A stretch of 64,000 nucleotides of DNA from Lewinellaceae bacterium (GCA_020636005.1 JACJYR010000003.1:558001-622000); one strand, 5' to 3'; shown: positions 17,166 through 29,600, counted from the first letter of the stretch. Translations and numbers: made by a program. The notes: generated by a model from the letters alone, not told the origin.

Positions 17166-20100
17166 TTAGAAAGTAATATTAGCACCAATTAGGATAGTCC
17201 TTGACCGAGGGTAGGAACTATAATCAATACCGAGAGAAGGTACGCCGTTTAGTGCCTTGTTTGTATTTACCTCAGGATCCTGTCCACTGTAGCCAGTGAT
17301 TACAAACAGGTTTTGGCCTGTGATAGAAAAACGAATGCTTGAAACATTCTTGATGTTGGGTTTGAGACTGTAGCCGATGGAAACATTCTGTAACCTGACG
17401 AAATCGCCTTTTTCAAGGAAACGGGTGGATACATCAGGTGCGTTCAGGTTGCTTTCTCCATTGCCCACAACATCCTTCGTCACATTACGGCCGTTTGCCA
17501 GTGATCCTGCGGTAAACAGGGCATTTGCCGTATTGTTGTAAATATAATGGCCAAATTGACCATTAAAAAAGAAATTGAAATCCAGATCGCCAAAACGGAA
17601 TGAGTTGGTCAAACCAGCAGTCACTTTTGGAATAGGGCTGGCACCTGTGAAGCGCTGCACATCGCCATCTTTATAGATGGTGATACCATTGTCATCATAG
17701 CCGTCAAATTCACGGACATAGAAAGCAAATAAAGGTTGTCCTTCTGCAATCCGCTGGGCAAAAGCACCTGTTAAGCCCTGTCCGTTGATTTCACCGGTAT
17801 TGATAAGGCCCGAGAAATTCTTCACTTCGTTTTTGTTGTAAGCTACGTTACCGTTGATATTCCAATCGAAATTAGGTTTGTCAACAGCCACGAGGTTCAA
17901 CGTCAATTCCACTCCCTGGTTGACCACATCTGCATCAAGGTTTTTCCAAACGAAGTCGTTGACGGCAGGCTGGGCACTGGTGACCTGGATCAACAGGTCA
18001 TTGGTGTTCTTATGGTAAAAATCCAAAGAACCCGATACACGGTTATTGGCAAAACCAAAGTCAACCCCGATGTTGGTCTGAACGGTAGTCTCCCACTTCA
18101 AGCCTGGGTTGGCGAATGCCACAGAACCGATACCGCCGCCGGTAACGTCACCGTTCTGGTTGATATCCCAATCATTGTAACGTTGGCGCTCCTGGTAAAG
18201 GTTGTGAGGTATTTCCTGGTTACCTGTTACACCATAGCCAATCCGTACGCCCAAATCACTGAAAAAATCTGGAATGAACTCCTCCTGAATGGCCCTCCAT
18301 TTAACGGCGAAAGCCGGGAAGTAACCGTATTTGTTGTCACCACCAAAGCGGGTAGAACCATCAGCACGCAAAGTGGCAGTAACCAGGTATTTGTCCAGAA
18401 AACCAAGGTTGATACGGCCAAAGTAGGATTGCAGTTCGTCCACCGATTGGCTGGAGTTGGTACCTACGATACCTTTTCCACCAGCTTGATTTGCAGAGGC
18501 AAAGTTGTTGATCATCAGATCGAGATCGCTGGTACGGAAGTTTGTCAATTCGGACCTTTTCGTATTGTAGTTGAATTCCTGATAGGAGTAGCCCAACGTT
18601 CCGTTGAAGTCAACACTGCCGAAATCTTTGGTGTAGGTAAAATAGTTTTCCCACAGTTTATTGTTGACGTCTATGTCGCTCAGATAAAGGAACCCTTTGC
18701 CGAATGGGCCCGATGTGCCAGCCAAAAGGTCTCTTGACCATGCGGACTTCCTGGAGGAGGATGAACGGTCAAAGCCGACCAGGGTTTTGAAGGAGAGGCC
18801 TTCAATGATTTCTATTTCTGCGTTGATGTTGCCCAATGCACGAAGTGTATTGGTGAAGTCCTTGACAAGTTCGATCATAGCCACAGGGTTGGGCTCTGTG
18901 TTGCTGAACTGGAAAAGGCTGTCGTTTGCTGTCCTGACCGGCTGTGTTGGGTTTGCCTTGAGGGCATTAGACCAGAGGTCGCCTTCAAAACCAACGTTTT
19001 CAGAAATGGGCACAGCGTCGTCGTGTGTATTGGATACGGTGACCTGGGTGCCGATCTTGAGCCGGTCGTTCCAGAATTTTTTATTGGCGTTGAAACGGCC
19101 GCTCAGCCTCTTCAGGCCAGAAGTTTTTATGATGCCCTCCTGATCGAGGTATCCAAGTGAAAAACGGTAGTCACCGCTCTTGTCGCCACCCCCGAAAGAA
19201 AGGTTGTGGTTGTGGGAGATACCTGTTTGCAGTACTTCGTCCTGCCAATCGGTGTTAGCACCCAAATCCAAAGTGGCACGGGCTGCTGCACCGTTGAAGG
19301 ATTCGTAGGCATTCAGGAACTCGTCCCTGCCAAGGACGTCCACCTTTTTAGTAATGGTGCTGAAACCGATTGAGTAGCCATAATCCAGCACATTTTTACC
19401 AGCCTGACCGCTTTTGGTGGTGATGATCACGACGCCATTGGCACCCCTTGAACCATAAATAGCCGTTGCAGAGGCATCCTTGAGGATGTCAATGCTGGCG
19501 ATGTCGTTGGGGTTGAGGAAGTTGAGGGGGTTCCTGCTTGTTTGACGGCCCACGCCGACGTCAAAGCCGCCGCCAGAGGTGGCGTCTCCGCCAAGTGGCA
19601 CACCGTCCACCACATAAAGGGGGCCGTTGCCGCTCCTGACGGAAGATGTTCCACGGATACGAACGTTGATGCCGCCGCCCGGCTCCCCGTTGTTGTTGGT
19701 AATCTGGACACCAGCTGCCCTGCCCTGGATCAATTGCTCCGGGGAAGTGACGATACCTTGGTTGAAGTCTTTTTCGGTGACAGATGAAACGGCACCCGTT
19801 GCATCAGATTTTTTCACCGAGCCGTAACCAATGACGACCACTTCATCCAAAATGGCACCTGCCGACATGGCCACGTCGTAAACGTTCCCTGCACCAAGTG
19901 CCACTTTTTGGGCAGCGTAGCCCGTGTAGGTAATTTCAATTTCCTTGGCCCCGTCCGGAACCCGTAGCTCGTAGGTGCCGTCAATATCGGTAATAGTACC
20001 CGTACTGGTACCGATCACCAAAATATTCGCACCGATAAGAGGATCGCCGTTCTGTGCATCGGTCACCGTCCCTTTGATGGTACGCTGCGCCATTGCCAGA

Positions 20101-20168
20101 CTGCTCATGCCCATTACCACCAACAGCAGCAACAGGCATTTAGTGAGATAGTCGAACTTAAGTTTCAT
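17166..20168 (-). CDS. SusC/RagA-family TonB-dependent transporter
   Basis: A 1,000-residue outer-membrane transporter. It starts with a signal peptide ending near SLAMAQ, then a carboxypeptidase-regulatory-like domain (about 29-115, TIKGTVTDAQNGDPLIGANI), the TonB box/linker region DEVVVIGYGSVKKSDATGAVS, a plug domain (QLIQGRAAGVQI, NVRIRGTSSVRSGNGPLYVVDGVP, SIDILKDASATAIYGSRGANGVVII) and a long beta-barrel ending in ILIGANITF, with the terminal aromatic residue typical of barrels. It forms the pump half of a SusCD pair. Transcribed first in the leftward locus, divergent from the LacI gene, with 457 bp between. No N-terminal anti-sigma-interacting extension is present, in line with control by LacI rather than an ECF sigma system. 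Confidence 0.96.
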   Translation of the reverse strand: MKLKFDYLTKCLLLLLVVMGMSSLAMAQRTIKGTVTDAQNGDPLIGANILVIGTSTGTITDIDGTYELRVPDGAKEIEITYTGYAAQKVALGAGNVYDVAMSAGAILDEVVVIGYGSVKKSDATGAVSSVTEKDFNQGIVTSPEQLIQGRAAGVQITNNNGEPGGGINVRIRGTSSVRSGNGPLYVVDGVPLGGDATSGGGFDVGVGRQTSRNPLNFLNPNDIASIDILKDASATAIYGSRGANGVVIITTKSGQAGKNVLDYGYSIGFSTITKKVDVLGRDEFLNAYESFNGAAARATLDLGANTDWQDEVLQTGISHNHNLSFGGGDKSGDYRFSLGYLDQEGIIKTSGLKRLSGRFNANKKFWNDRLKIGTQVTVSNTHDDAVPISENVGFEGDLWSNALKANPTQPVRTANDSLFQFSNTEPNPVAMIELVKDFTNTLRALGNINAEIEIIEGLSFKTLVGFDRSSSSRKSAWSRDLLAGTSGPFGKGFLYLSDIDVNNKLWENYFTYTKDFGSVDFNGTLGYSYQEFNYNTKRSELTNFRTSDLDLMINNFASANQAGGKGIVGTNSSQSVDELQSYFGRINLGFLDKYLVTATLRADGSTRFGGDNKYGYFPAFAVKWRAIQEEFIPDFFSDLGVRIGYGVTGNQEIPHNLYQERQRYNDWDINQNGDVTGGGIGSVAFANPGLKWETTVQTNIGVDFGFANNRVSGSLDFYHKNTNDLLIQVTSAQPAVNDFVWKNLDADVVNQGVELTLNLVAVDKPNFDWNINGNVAYNKNEVKNFSGLINTGEINGQGLTGAFAQRIAEGQPLFAFYVREFDGYDDNGITIYKDGDVQRFTGASPIPKVTAGLTNSFRFGDLDFNFFFNGQFGHYIYNNTANALFTAGSLANGRNVTKDVVGNGESNLNAPDVSTRFLEKGDFVRLQNVSIGYSLKPNIKNVSSIRFSITGQNLFVITGYSGQDPEVNTNKALNGVPSLGIDYSSYPRSRTILIGANITF

Positions 20169-20625
20169 ACATTATTTAGTTTAAATTAGAAAAAATATTT
20201 CCACAATGTAAGCGAGCACATGAATGGGATTCGAAATGGGCAGGATTTGGGGCTAAGTGTTTATTTAACGCTTATGGGGCAAAACTCCGAAATTCATTCT
20301 AATTGGCAAAATTGATTTTCGAGGAAAATTTCTATTCGTTTGGCGAAATCAAATAGCACTAAATTAAAAACCAACTATCTAATGTATGTTGGAATATTAT
20401 TTTGAGTGGGCCTGTGTTTTGATTGTCAGCTAACTCAAAGGTTTGATGTGGAAAACTTCAACACGAAAACCATGCGTAATGGGCTTTGTGCCTTTTTGAC
20501 GGTAAGATAGGAAAATAAAAAGCGGATGGCCAAATATTGGTAGCGGCATTTGCACGGCTGCCTGCGTTTTATACTTGTTTTGACAATCATCTTGTTTGAA
20601 TGGCTATTGCCAAGAAATTCCAACT
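20169..20625 (+). promoter_or_regulatory. Divergent control region between susC and lacI-type gene
   Basis: A 457-bp AT-rich gap that must hold the promoters of both divergent transcripts and probably the operator of the LacI-type regulator. I found no full TAnnTTTG box and no clean dyad that I could call an operator; an imperfect dyad runs through about 20310-20350 (GATTTTCG to CGAAATC). No small gene is supported here. Confidence 0.4.
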
Positions 20626-21624
20626 ATGAAGCGTGCCACCTTAAAAGACATAGCCAGCCTTACCGGGTTATCCATCTCTGGTGTTTCCAAAGCCTTGAAC
20701 GAACATCCCGACATCGGCCAGAAAACCCGGGAAAAGGTAAAGGAGGTTGCCCGGTCTCTCAATTATTACCCAAACCCCAGCGCACAATTGCTGCGCATGA
20801 GAAGCTCTAAAATCATCGCTGTTATTTTACCTGAGGTGAATACTTTCTTTTTTCCGGAGGTACTGCAGGGGATCAGCAAGGTGGTAGAGCAAAATGGATA
20901 CTCCCTGTTGTTTCTACAATCCGACAACTCACTACTGAAAGAACGAGGCCTGGCCGAATATTGCCTGCAAATGTTCGTGGATGGCGTCCTGATCTCGCTG
21001 ACTTCAGAAACAAGCGATGTAAAACATCTGGAAATCTTGCAAAAAAACGGCCCCATTGTTTGTATGATTGACAGGGGACTTCAAAACGACCAAATCCCAC
21101 TACTCACCATCGATGACCATGAAACTGCCTTTCAGGCCGTGGATTACCTTGTGAAAAAAGGGCACACAAAAATTCTCGGCATTTTTGACGATTCACGGTT
21201 GGCTATGACCAAATTGAGGGCCGAAGGGTTCCAGGCTGCACATGTTGCCAACCAGATTGACCTGGATGAAGGCCAGATGGTGATGCTCGATAAGGACACT
21301 GAAATAGAGCACCGCATCACTGAACTGCTGGATCAGTATCCCGGGGCGACGGCCATCTTTACTATGTCCGACAAGTTGATGATCAAAGCTTGCCACGTGC
21401 TGGCCTGCCTCGGCTTGAAAATCCCTGAGGATATGGCCCTCATTGCCATCAGCGACGGCAAAGCTCCCCATTATCATTTTCCGGCCATCACACACATGAA
21501 GCACTCCGGGGAAGAGGTCGGCCAGACCGCAGCCCGGTTGCTGATCGAAAAATTAGAAGGAAAAAAAGCTAAAATCGAGTTTGTGAAAATTCAAGCACCA
21601 CTTATCGAACTGGGATCCGTTTAA
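20626..21624 (+). CDS. LacI-family transcriptional regulator
   Basis: A 332-residue regulator. Residues 3-57 are a LacI helix-turn-helix and hinge (TLKDIASLTGLSISGVSKAL, REKVKEVARSLNYYPNPSAQ); the rest is a periplasmic-binding-protein-like effector domain (IIAVILPEVNTFFFPEVLQG, ending GQTAARLLIEKLEGK). Such proteins bind a small sugar or derivative and release an operator. I place the start at the ATG at 20626, which begins MKRATLKDIA, not the upstream TTG. It reads away from susC and is the obvious candidate regulator of the leftward uptake locus; self-regulation is likely. The effector is unknown but should be a product of whatever SusCD and the MFS carrier import. Confidence 0.93.
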   Translation: MKRATLKDIASLTGLSISGVSKALNEHPDIGQKTREKVKEVARSLNYYPNPSAQLLRMRSSKIIAVILPEVNTFFFPEVLQGISKVVEQNGYSLLFLQSDNSLLKERGLAEYCLQMFVDGVLISLTSETSDVKHLEILQKNGPIVCMIDRGLQNDQIPLLTIDDHETAFQAVDYLVKKGHTKILGIFDDSRLAMTKLRAEGFQAAHVANQIDLDEGQMVMLDKDTEIEHRITELLDQYPGATAIFTMSDKLMIKACHVLACLGLKIPEDMALIAISDGKAPHYHFPAITHMKHSGEEVGQTAARLLIEKLEGKKAKIEFVKIQAPLIELGSV

Positions 21625-21935
21625 GTTTGCTATATTCGCTACCGTTATTTAAGGATAACGCCGCCAGATTTTGTGTAACATCAGTTTGCCTTTGTGGCTG
21701 TGAGAATAGACCGACAGGAGCTTTTGGCGACGAATAAAAACTTTTAGAAAGGATTTTTTCGGATGCTCATGCCACCAATCGACATATAATATGGCCCCAA
21801 CATCCAAAAACTAAAAGCGAAAAGTATGGACAGGATTTGAAGGGCCGGTTTGCTTGATTGCATCAAATAGAAATTGCCTGCCTGCTCCTCCTGCATTTAC
21901 CTATCGTTAACTGTTACCATCACCCGCATCAAAAA
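21625..21935. other. Intergenic stretch, nothing clear
   Basis: 311 bp after the LacI gene. A short CGTTAT/ATAACG hairpin without a T-run lies at about 21642-21660. I see no gene, repeat or convincing promoter. Confidence 0.5.
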
Positions 21936-23159
21936 ATGAAAAACGCCTTTACCTGGCTGTTGTTGCTGCTTTGCCAGTTGGCACTGGAAGCCCAGGCTGG
22001 CTTTGAAATCCTCAAAGATGTCAAGCGCATTGACATCCCCTTCGAATATAAAAACGACCTCATCATCGTCAACGTCACTTTTGGGAGGATTTTCCCCCTG
22101 AAATTTATATTCGACACAGGGGCCGAGCACACCATCCTTTCCAAGCGGGAGATCACAGACATAATGAACGTTCCATACGAACGGGAATTCCAACTGGTCG
22201 GGTCTGATCTCAAGACTATCCTTACTGCCTACCTGGTGCGGGGTATTCACCTGCGCGTAGGGGACATGATCATCCCCAACCAGTCTTTTCTAGTGCTGGA
22301 AGAGGACTACTTCCGTTTCGAAGAAATGGCCGGCGTAGAAGTGCAGGGTATCCTTGGAGCTGACCTTTTCAGGGGCCTGGTGGTCAAAATCAACTACGAA
22401 CGAAGGATCATCACGCTCATGAAAACCAGTTCTTTTGATAAACCGAACAAAGGCTACCAAGCCCTGGCCATTGACGTGAACCGCAACAAACCCTATCTAA
22501 ACACTATTATCAGGCTTCAAACCGATTCTGCCGTCCAAGTCAAATTATTGCTGGATACTGGTGCGATGTTGTCCTTATTGCTGAACACAGATACCCACCC
22601 CGATCTCAGGCTTCCTGCCAATGCGTTAAAAGGGAATATCGGAGCCGGCTTGGGTGGGTTCCTGGAGGGGTACCTCGGACGGGTGACAGCACTCCAGCTT
22701 GGTGGCCTGCAATGTTCAGAAGTGCTGACCAATTTCCAGGAACTGGCCATTGGAGTTGATACGGCCATCCTTTATAGCCGGAATGGCCTGATTGGCAACC
22801 AAATCCTGAGCCGGTTCAATGTCATCATTGACTATCCCCGGGAGCAGCTTTACCTGCAGCCCAACAAAATGTTCAACAAGGCTTTTGAGTTCGACAAAAG
22901 TGGGTTGGTGCTCATCGCATCGGATTTGCGGCTCAACAAGTTTACAGTACACGACGTGCTGCCAGGGTCTCCGGCGGCACAGGCCGGTTTGCTGCCAGGG
23001 GATGAAATTAGAAGGCTCAACCTGATTCCCGTAGGGTTCCTTTCCCTGGCCGACATCCACAGAATTTTGAAAAAAAAAGTGGGCAAGAAGATAAGGATAG
23101 TCGTAAAAAGGGGGGACAAACGGCTAAAGTTCAGATTTAGTTTGAGGAAATTGATTTAG
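21936..23159 (+). CDS. Exported double retropepsin-like aspartyl protease with PDZ domain
   Basis: A 407-residue protein with signal peptide MKNAFTWLLLLLCQ...EAQA (about 1-21). Two retroviral-type aspartyl protease halves are present, each with its own catalytic DTGA: FIFDTGAEHT (Asp60) and LLLDTGAMLS (Asp207). The C-terminal part is a PDZ domain (about 320-407, VLPGSPAAQAGLLPGDEI). A single-chain protein with two active-site Asp motifs could form the dimer-like active site internally. Members of this group occur widely in Bacteroidota and are annotated as aspartyl proteases; substrates are unknown. The ATG at 21936 is chosen over the upstream ORF start because the signal peptide begins there. 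It stands alone between the LacI gene and the adhesin gene. Confidence 0.88.
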   Translation: MKNAFTWLLLLLCQLALEAQAGFEILKDVKRIDIPFEYKNDLIIVNVTFGRIFPLKFIFDTGAEHTILSKREITDIMNVPYEREFQLVGSDLKTILTAYLVRGIHLRVGDMIIPNQSFLVLEEDYFRFEEMAGVEVQGILGADLFRGLVVKINYERRIITLMKTSSFDKPNKGYQALAIDVNRNKPYLNTIIRLQTDSAVQVKLLLDTGAMLSLLLNTDTHPDLRLPANALKGNIGAGLGGFLEGYLGRVTALQLGGLQCSEVLTNFQELAIGVDTAILYSRNGLIGNQILSRFNVIIDYPREQLYLQPNKMFNKAFEFDKSGLVLIASDLRLNKFTVHDVLPGSPAAQAGLLPGDEIRRLNLIPVGFLSLADIHRILKKKVGKKIRIVVKRGDKRLKFRFSLRKLI

Positions 23160-23301
23160 GCAGGGCGTAGGTTTTGGAGATTTTTGGAATAAGAGAACGT
23201 GCCAGCATCGCATTTCGCGTGGTTTTGAAATATTAAAATGCCCGTTCCGGGTGATTATCTTCAATAACAGGGCATAATCTTCCCTGTTCGGCCAATTCTA
23301 T

Positions 23302-23332
23302 TTTGTTCTTAGCATTCTACTTTCTAAATTTG
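23302..23332 (+). promoter_or_regulatory. Candidate promoter for the giant adhesin gene
   Basis: TTTG at 23302-23305, a 19-nt spacer, then TAAATTTG at 23325-23332: an exact match to both boxes of the Bacteroidota vegetative promoter. Transcription from about 23338 would give a leader of roughly 280 nt before the ATG at 23618. The rest of the 458-bp gap from 23160 shows nothing else. Confidence 0.55.
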
Positions 23333-23617
23333 TCGCCACTTGAGGATTACCACTTCTTTCGCACCTAGATTTCAATTTATTAAAGAAATCTATGCTTACT
23401 AAAAGCCTGTTTTAAAATCTATTACATTTCCCATCCCGGACGTGTCCATTTCGCTTCCCCATTTTACCTGAACTATGCGTTCTCAATGCCCCAACAAACC
23501 TGGTAAGCACCACTGTCCACTCAATAAAGACGGAATAACACTAACTACCTGTTCAAACATTTGGGGGGTAGCCCTGTACATAAACTTAGGATACTTAAAC
23601 TCAAAAAAAATCTGTTC

Positions 23618-26600
23618 ATGGGAACAACTTTACGCTATTCAATCACCCTGGCTTTTCTCTCCGGAATATTTTTACCAACAATTTTCTCACAAACAAAGCT
23701 TGGCAAACACTTGTCCATTGAGTTGGAAGGTTACAGGATGCGATATCAAATGCCCTATGCCGAAGGCGCACAGTCCCTGGAAGTATGTGGGCTCAAGGAA
23801 GGCGAGACCTATGCCGTTTGGGCGGTCCAGTCCGGCAGTGCGGAACCAGGTATCCGCCTGGCAGGTAACAGCGAATTCAAGCGCACTTTTCAATTTACGG
23901 CCAAAACCTCCTGTATGGATTTTGTGCTGCAACGGGATGAAAACTTCAGCGATGAACTGTGGTTTTCCATTGGCTGCCGCACCTGTGAAGAAGCGCTCAA
24001 GCACGGCTCGAACCTGGCCGAAATGGCTGGAATTTCCGTGTCGGGCGGCCAAACCGCCGAATCACTCATCCAGGATGTGTTCATCGGTGGTGGTTGTTTT
24101 GACATAAACAATGTTACCACGGTTGGCCCCCCTGCCGGAATAGGCAGTTTTGCTAACGGTGCCTCCTCCATCCTGATTGACGAAGGGGTCATCATCGAAT
24201 GCGGCAACATTGCCAATGCCCTGGGCCCCAATTCTATAGAAAGTGCGGGCAACAATATCGGCGGCGGTTCCGACCCTGACCTGGCATTGCTGACAGGCGC
24301 ACAGTTATTTGACGCAGTTGGTATTGAATTCGATTTTCGGCCTACCGTTAATACGATCAACTTTAACTACGTTTTTGCCTCGGAAGAATACTGCGAATAT
24401 GCCCCGCCTGTTAGCAGCGGTTTCAACGACGTTTTTGGTTTCTTCATCAGTGGCCCCGGCATCAGTGGAGGCTTCCTGTACAACGGAGCCAACATCGCTA
24501 CCCTGCCGGGTTCGGGCATCTACGTTTCCATCAACAACGTAAACCCTGTTTCAAATACTGGCTATTTTGTGCCAAACAGCCTCGGTAGCTGCGGAGGTGG
24601 CACTGCCGTCAACGATATTCAGTTCGATGGATTTACTTCCTTATTGACTGCAGTGGCAAACGTTGTCCCCTGCGCCACCTACCATATCCGTTTATTGGTG
24701 GCCGATGCAGGGGATGGTATATTTGATTCTGCTGTGTTCCTGCAAGCCAACAGCTTTAATGCTGGAGGTACGGCCACGGGAGAGGCCAACGCCATTACGA
24801 CCGGCACCAATATCGTTTATGAGTCCTGCAATGATGGGTCTTTTATTTTTTCCAGGGCTGGCAGCAATACCAGTATGCCACTTTTTATCACCTATACCAT
24901 TTCCCCGACCAGTACTGCAACGCCTGGAGTGGACTATTCTCCGCTACCAACTTCGATTGTGATACCCCCGGGTCTTACAGAATTCGCACTCCCTGTCACC
25001 GTTTTCGACGATGGCATCACGGAGGGCATTGAGACCATTGTTCTTTCGATCACCAATTCATGTTCATGTAGCAGTTATAATATCATATTGGAAATACATG
25101 ACCCGCCCGTCGTCTCGGCTATCCTGCCAGATGAGGAGGTTTGTGCAGGAACACCCGTCTTCCTCGAACCGGACGTACAGGGAGGCATTCCGGGCGGACA
25201 GTTTTCTTACCAATGGAGCACAGGCGCAAATACCCCGTCCGTCCTCGCCGTGCCACTAACAACGACAACTTATACCGTTACCGTAACAGATCAATGCGGA
25301 ACCACTGCCGAAGTGACCAATACGGTCGGTGTTTCAGAAGTGCCAACCGCTTTTATGACCGGCACCGGTTTTCTTTGTACCAGCGACCCCACCCAATCAG
25401 TGGATTTGACCATTGACTTCACCGGAACGGCCCCCTGGGAGTTTCAAATGTACCTCAACGGCGTACCATTGCCACCCATCACAACGAGCGAAAATCCTTA
25501 TGTCTATACTACCAATGTACCAGGCACTTATGAGTTGTTCAGCGTGACCTCCGTCGTTGGCAATTGCCAGGGAGCCGCTGTGGGAGTGTCCCCCGTCCTC
25601 ATCAATACGGTGACGGTGGATGCCGTTCCATCTCCCCCAACCTGTGCAGGTACTGGGGCTATTTCTGCCAACCCTGACGGAGGGATTCCCCCTTATAGCT
25701 TTGCCTGGAGCAATGGCTTTCCGGATTTGCCCACAGCCATTGGCTTAAGCCCAGGGACATACACGGTTACAGTTACAGACTTTTACGGTTGCACAGGAAC
25801 TGATCAGGCCCTCATTGTGGCCGGGCCTTCGATGGAAGCTACTGCCACCGTTCCTTCTGGCGCTAATTGCCTGAACCCCAATGGCGGGAGCATCAATATT
25901 GCCATTACGGGCGGTACCCCGCCACTAACCTATAACTGGACGGGTGGAATCGGCAATACAGGCACCCCAACAGGACTGGCACCAGGGAACTATACCGTTA
26001 CGGTTTCCGACAATTTCGGATGCACGGACATTGCGTCTGCTATAGTACCTGCCGATACAATTTCGCCGGCTGCGGTAGCTACTCCGGGCCAGCCTATTAC
26101 CTGCAACAATGGTACTTCCCTGGTCAACGGGCAAGGCTCCTCTACTGGTGCCAACATCAGTTATCAATGGTCGGGTGCGGGAGTCCAGGCTGGCCAAAAT
26201 ACCATTGAGGCCACGGTCAACCAATCCGGGACCTATAATCTATTGGTAACAAACACCACGAATGGCTGCACAGCGGAAGCTTCAGCTACTGTTACTGCCG
26301 ACCAAATTACCCCTGTCGCTACGGCTGTCGGAGGGACTTTGAACTGCACCACGACCATTATCAGCCTGGATGGCTCCGGTTCGAGCACAGGCGCCAATAT
26401 TGGTTATGATTGGACGGGGCCGGGTATCCTGAGCGGTGGCAATACCCTTAGCCCAACTGTTAACCAGGATGGCCTCTATACCCTTACGGTAACCAACCTC
26501 ACCAATGGCTGTTCCGATCAGGAGCAGGTAAACGTGGATACCGATGCCGACGTGCCGAATGCGGTGATAGCTGCGCCCCAACCACTGACTTGTTCCACCA

Positions 26601-29600
26601 CAAGCCTTACACTGGATGGAAGTGGATCCTCCGCAGGGCCAAATTATGGCTACCAATGGTATCAGGGCAGTGCACCCATTACCGGGCAAACATCAACCAC
26701 CCTTGGTGTTTCGGCCACAGGCTCCTACCAACTCGTCGTTACAGACCAATCCAATGGATGTTCTGATTCCTATTCAGTGCAAGTGTCCAATGATTTAACA
26801 CCTCCATCCGTTGCTGCCAATGTTGCAAGTCTGTTGACCTGCAACCAAACAACAACCGGGATCAGTGCAAATGTCAATGGCAACACCGCAGGCTATACTT
26901 TTAACTGGACTACCACCAACGGCACCATTACTGCCGGGGACACCAATGCCAATGCAACCGCTGGTGCGCCCGGCACATATAATGTGGTGGTGACGAGCCT
27001 GGCCAATGGCTGTACCGGCACTGCCTCCGTGGAGGTTCAGCAGGACGCCAATACTCCGGAAGCTTTGATTGATCCAAGCAATAACCTCAACTGTGTCAAC
27101 ACACAATCGTTGCTGGATGCAACAGCCTCCAGCCAAAGCCCCACTATCACGTTTAACTGGACTACTGTTGGCGGCAGTTTTTTGTCTGGGCAAAACACCC
27201 TTTCCCCTACGGTTGACGCCCCCGGAACCTACACATTGACAATTTTGGATTCCAGCAACAACTGTGAAAGCCAGAGCACAGTCACCATTTCAGAAGATAT
27301 CCAAACCCCGCAAATCAACTTGCCTCCCCCCGTTTTGCTTACCTGTGATGTGACTTCCATGAACCTGGGAGCACAGGTTCCCAACGTGCCGGCCGGTGAC
27401 CTGGATTTTGAGTGGCTAACGGGCAACGGCACCTTTGATGGTGCAACGAATACCCTTAATCCAAGTATTAGTACGCCAGGCACTTATACCTTGTCTGTGA
27501 CGAATGAGGTAAATGGATGTTCAGCTTCGGAATCCATCACCATTGATCAGAATATTACAGCACCGACCGTGCAAATTGCCCAGCCTGACCTGTTGACCTG
27601 TTCCAACAATACCGTAAGCCTGAATGCCGGGGGGTCAAGCACAGGGGCCAATTTTGATATCGTTTGGTCAACTGGCAATGGTAGCATCATTAGTGGCACG
27701 AACTCGCTCAATGCTATGGTGGATGCTGCCGGCATTTATCAGTTGGTGATCACTAACACGGCCAATGGTTGCTCCCAAAGTGCCCAAACTACTGTGGAAG
27801 AAAATGTGCAGTTGCCACAGGTAAGTGCAGGCCCGACGGCCACTTTGACCTGTTCTGCCATGCAGCTTCCTTTGGCTGGAACTGCCTCCACTGGTTCTGA
27901 ATTCACCTACCAATGGACGGGGCCTGGTATCGTTAACGGCGCTTCCACATTGAACCCTGTTGTCAATCAGCCTGGCAGTTACCAGTTGCAGGTCACCAAC
28001 ATCCTGACAGCCTGTACTGCTACCTCTACCGTCACAATTGACCAGGACATTGCCGCACCAACTGCTGAAGCTGGTACCGGCGGCGAACTTTCCTGCACCA
28101 CTACTGCCATGACGTTGGATGGAAATGGTTCCAGTACCCAAAACGTACAATATTCATGGACTTCCCCTAATGGCAACATTGTTTCAGGAGAAAATACATT
28201 GACACCTACCATCAATGCTCCTGGCAATTACATCATCGAAGTGACCAACCTTGCGAATGGCTGCACTTCAACCGATGAAGTTGAAATCACAGAAGATGAC
28301 AGCTTGCCTGAGGTGGATGCCGGCACGGCCTCTCCGATAACCTGCCTTGTCAACCAGGTTTCCCTGAACGGCTCCGGTTCTGTGATGGGCCCTGAATATT
28401 CTTACCAATGGAGCACGAACAACGGCAACATCGTTTCGGGCGATACCACCCTGACACCTACGGTGAATGCCCCTGGTATTTATGTACTTACAGTTACAAA
28501 TGCCCTGACCAACTGCACCAACCTGGCCAGCGTAACGGTTGCTGCCCAAACTACCCCTCCCGTTGTGGAGGCAGGTCCAACCGACCAGTTGAACTGCAAT
28601 GAAACCTCCCTGCCGTTGGACGGTGCAGGTTCTGCTACGGGAGCAAATTTCACCTACCAATGGACAACCCAGGATGGTAATATAGTCAGTGGCGGAAATA
28701 CACTGAATCCCGCTATTGACGAACCAGGTACTTACCAATTGGTGGTCACTAATACCACAACCGGGTGCACTAATACGGATGCAGTCACCATCACCCAAAG
28801 CCTGGATGCGCCTTCTGCAGTGGCCAATACGCCAGGGCTTTTAACCTGCAACGTGAATTCGCTCAACCTGAACGGCAATGGCTCCAGCACGGGCAGCAGT
28901 TACGCTTACTTGTGGACGACCACCGACGGCAACATCGTGAACGGTGCTAATACCCTGACGCCTTCCATTGATCAAACCGGCAATTATCAGTTGTTGGTGA
29001 CTAACTTGCTCAATGGTTGTACGGAAACTGCCAGCGTTGCCGTACAGCAAGACATCACGCCACCAAACGCAACAGTGGGCACTGCCGAGCAATTGACCTG
29101 CACTACCCAATCAGTGGCGCTGGATGGCACGGGCAGCAGCTCGGGCGCCAATATCAGCTATCAATGGTCCACTACCAATGGTAATATTCTTAACGGCGGT
29201 ACGACCCTGTCTCCAACCGTTAACCAAACTGGAACTTATGTTTTGACGGTTACCAACAATATGAACGGTTGTACCAATTCTGCCAATGTAGTGGTGGGGC
29301 AGGATGAAAGTATTCCGCAGGCAGTCATCTCGCCAGCCTCCCCGTTGACTTGCCTCGTGAAAGAACTGACCATCAATGCTTCGGCCTCTTCGGGCATAGG
29401 GTACCAATACCTTTGGACTACCAACGGTGGCAATATCGTCTCGGGGCAAACCACCCTGTCACCAGTAATCAATGCGCCGGGTTTGTATTTGCTGACAGTC
29501 ACCAATTTGGCAAATGGTTGCACCAAGGAAGCACAAATAATGGTGGACCAGGACATCCAGGCACCTGTTGCGGATGCAGGCCAGGGATTTATCCTTGATT

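Noticed and set aside
3911..21624. A dedicated sialic-acid utilisation cluster
   Set aside because: The esterase family also acts on other acetylated glycans, and no sialidase, lyase (NanA) or epimerase gene is present.
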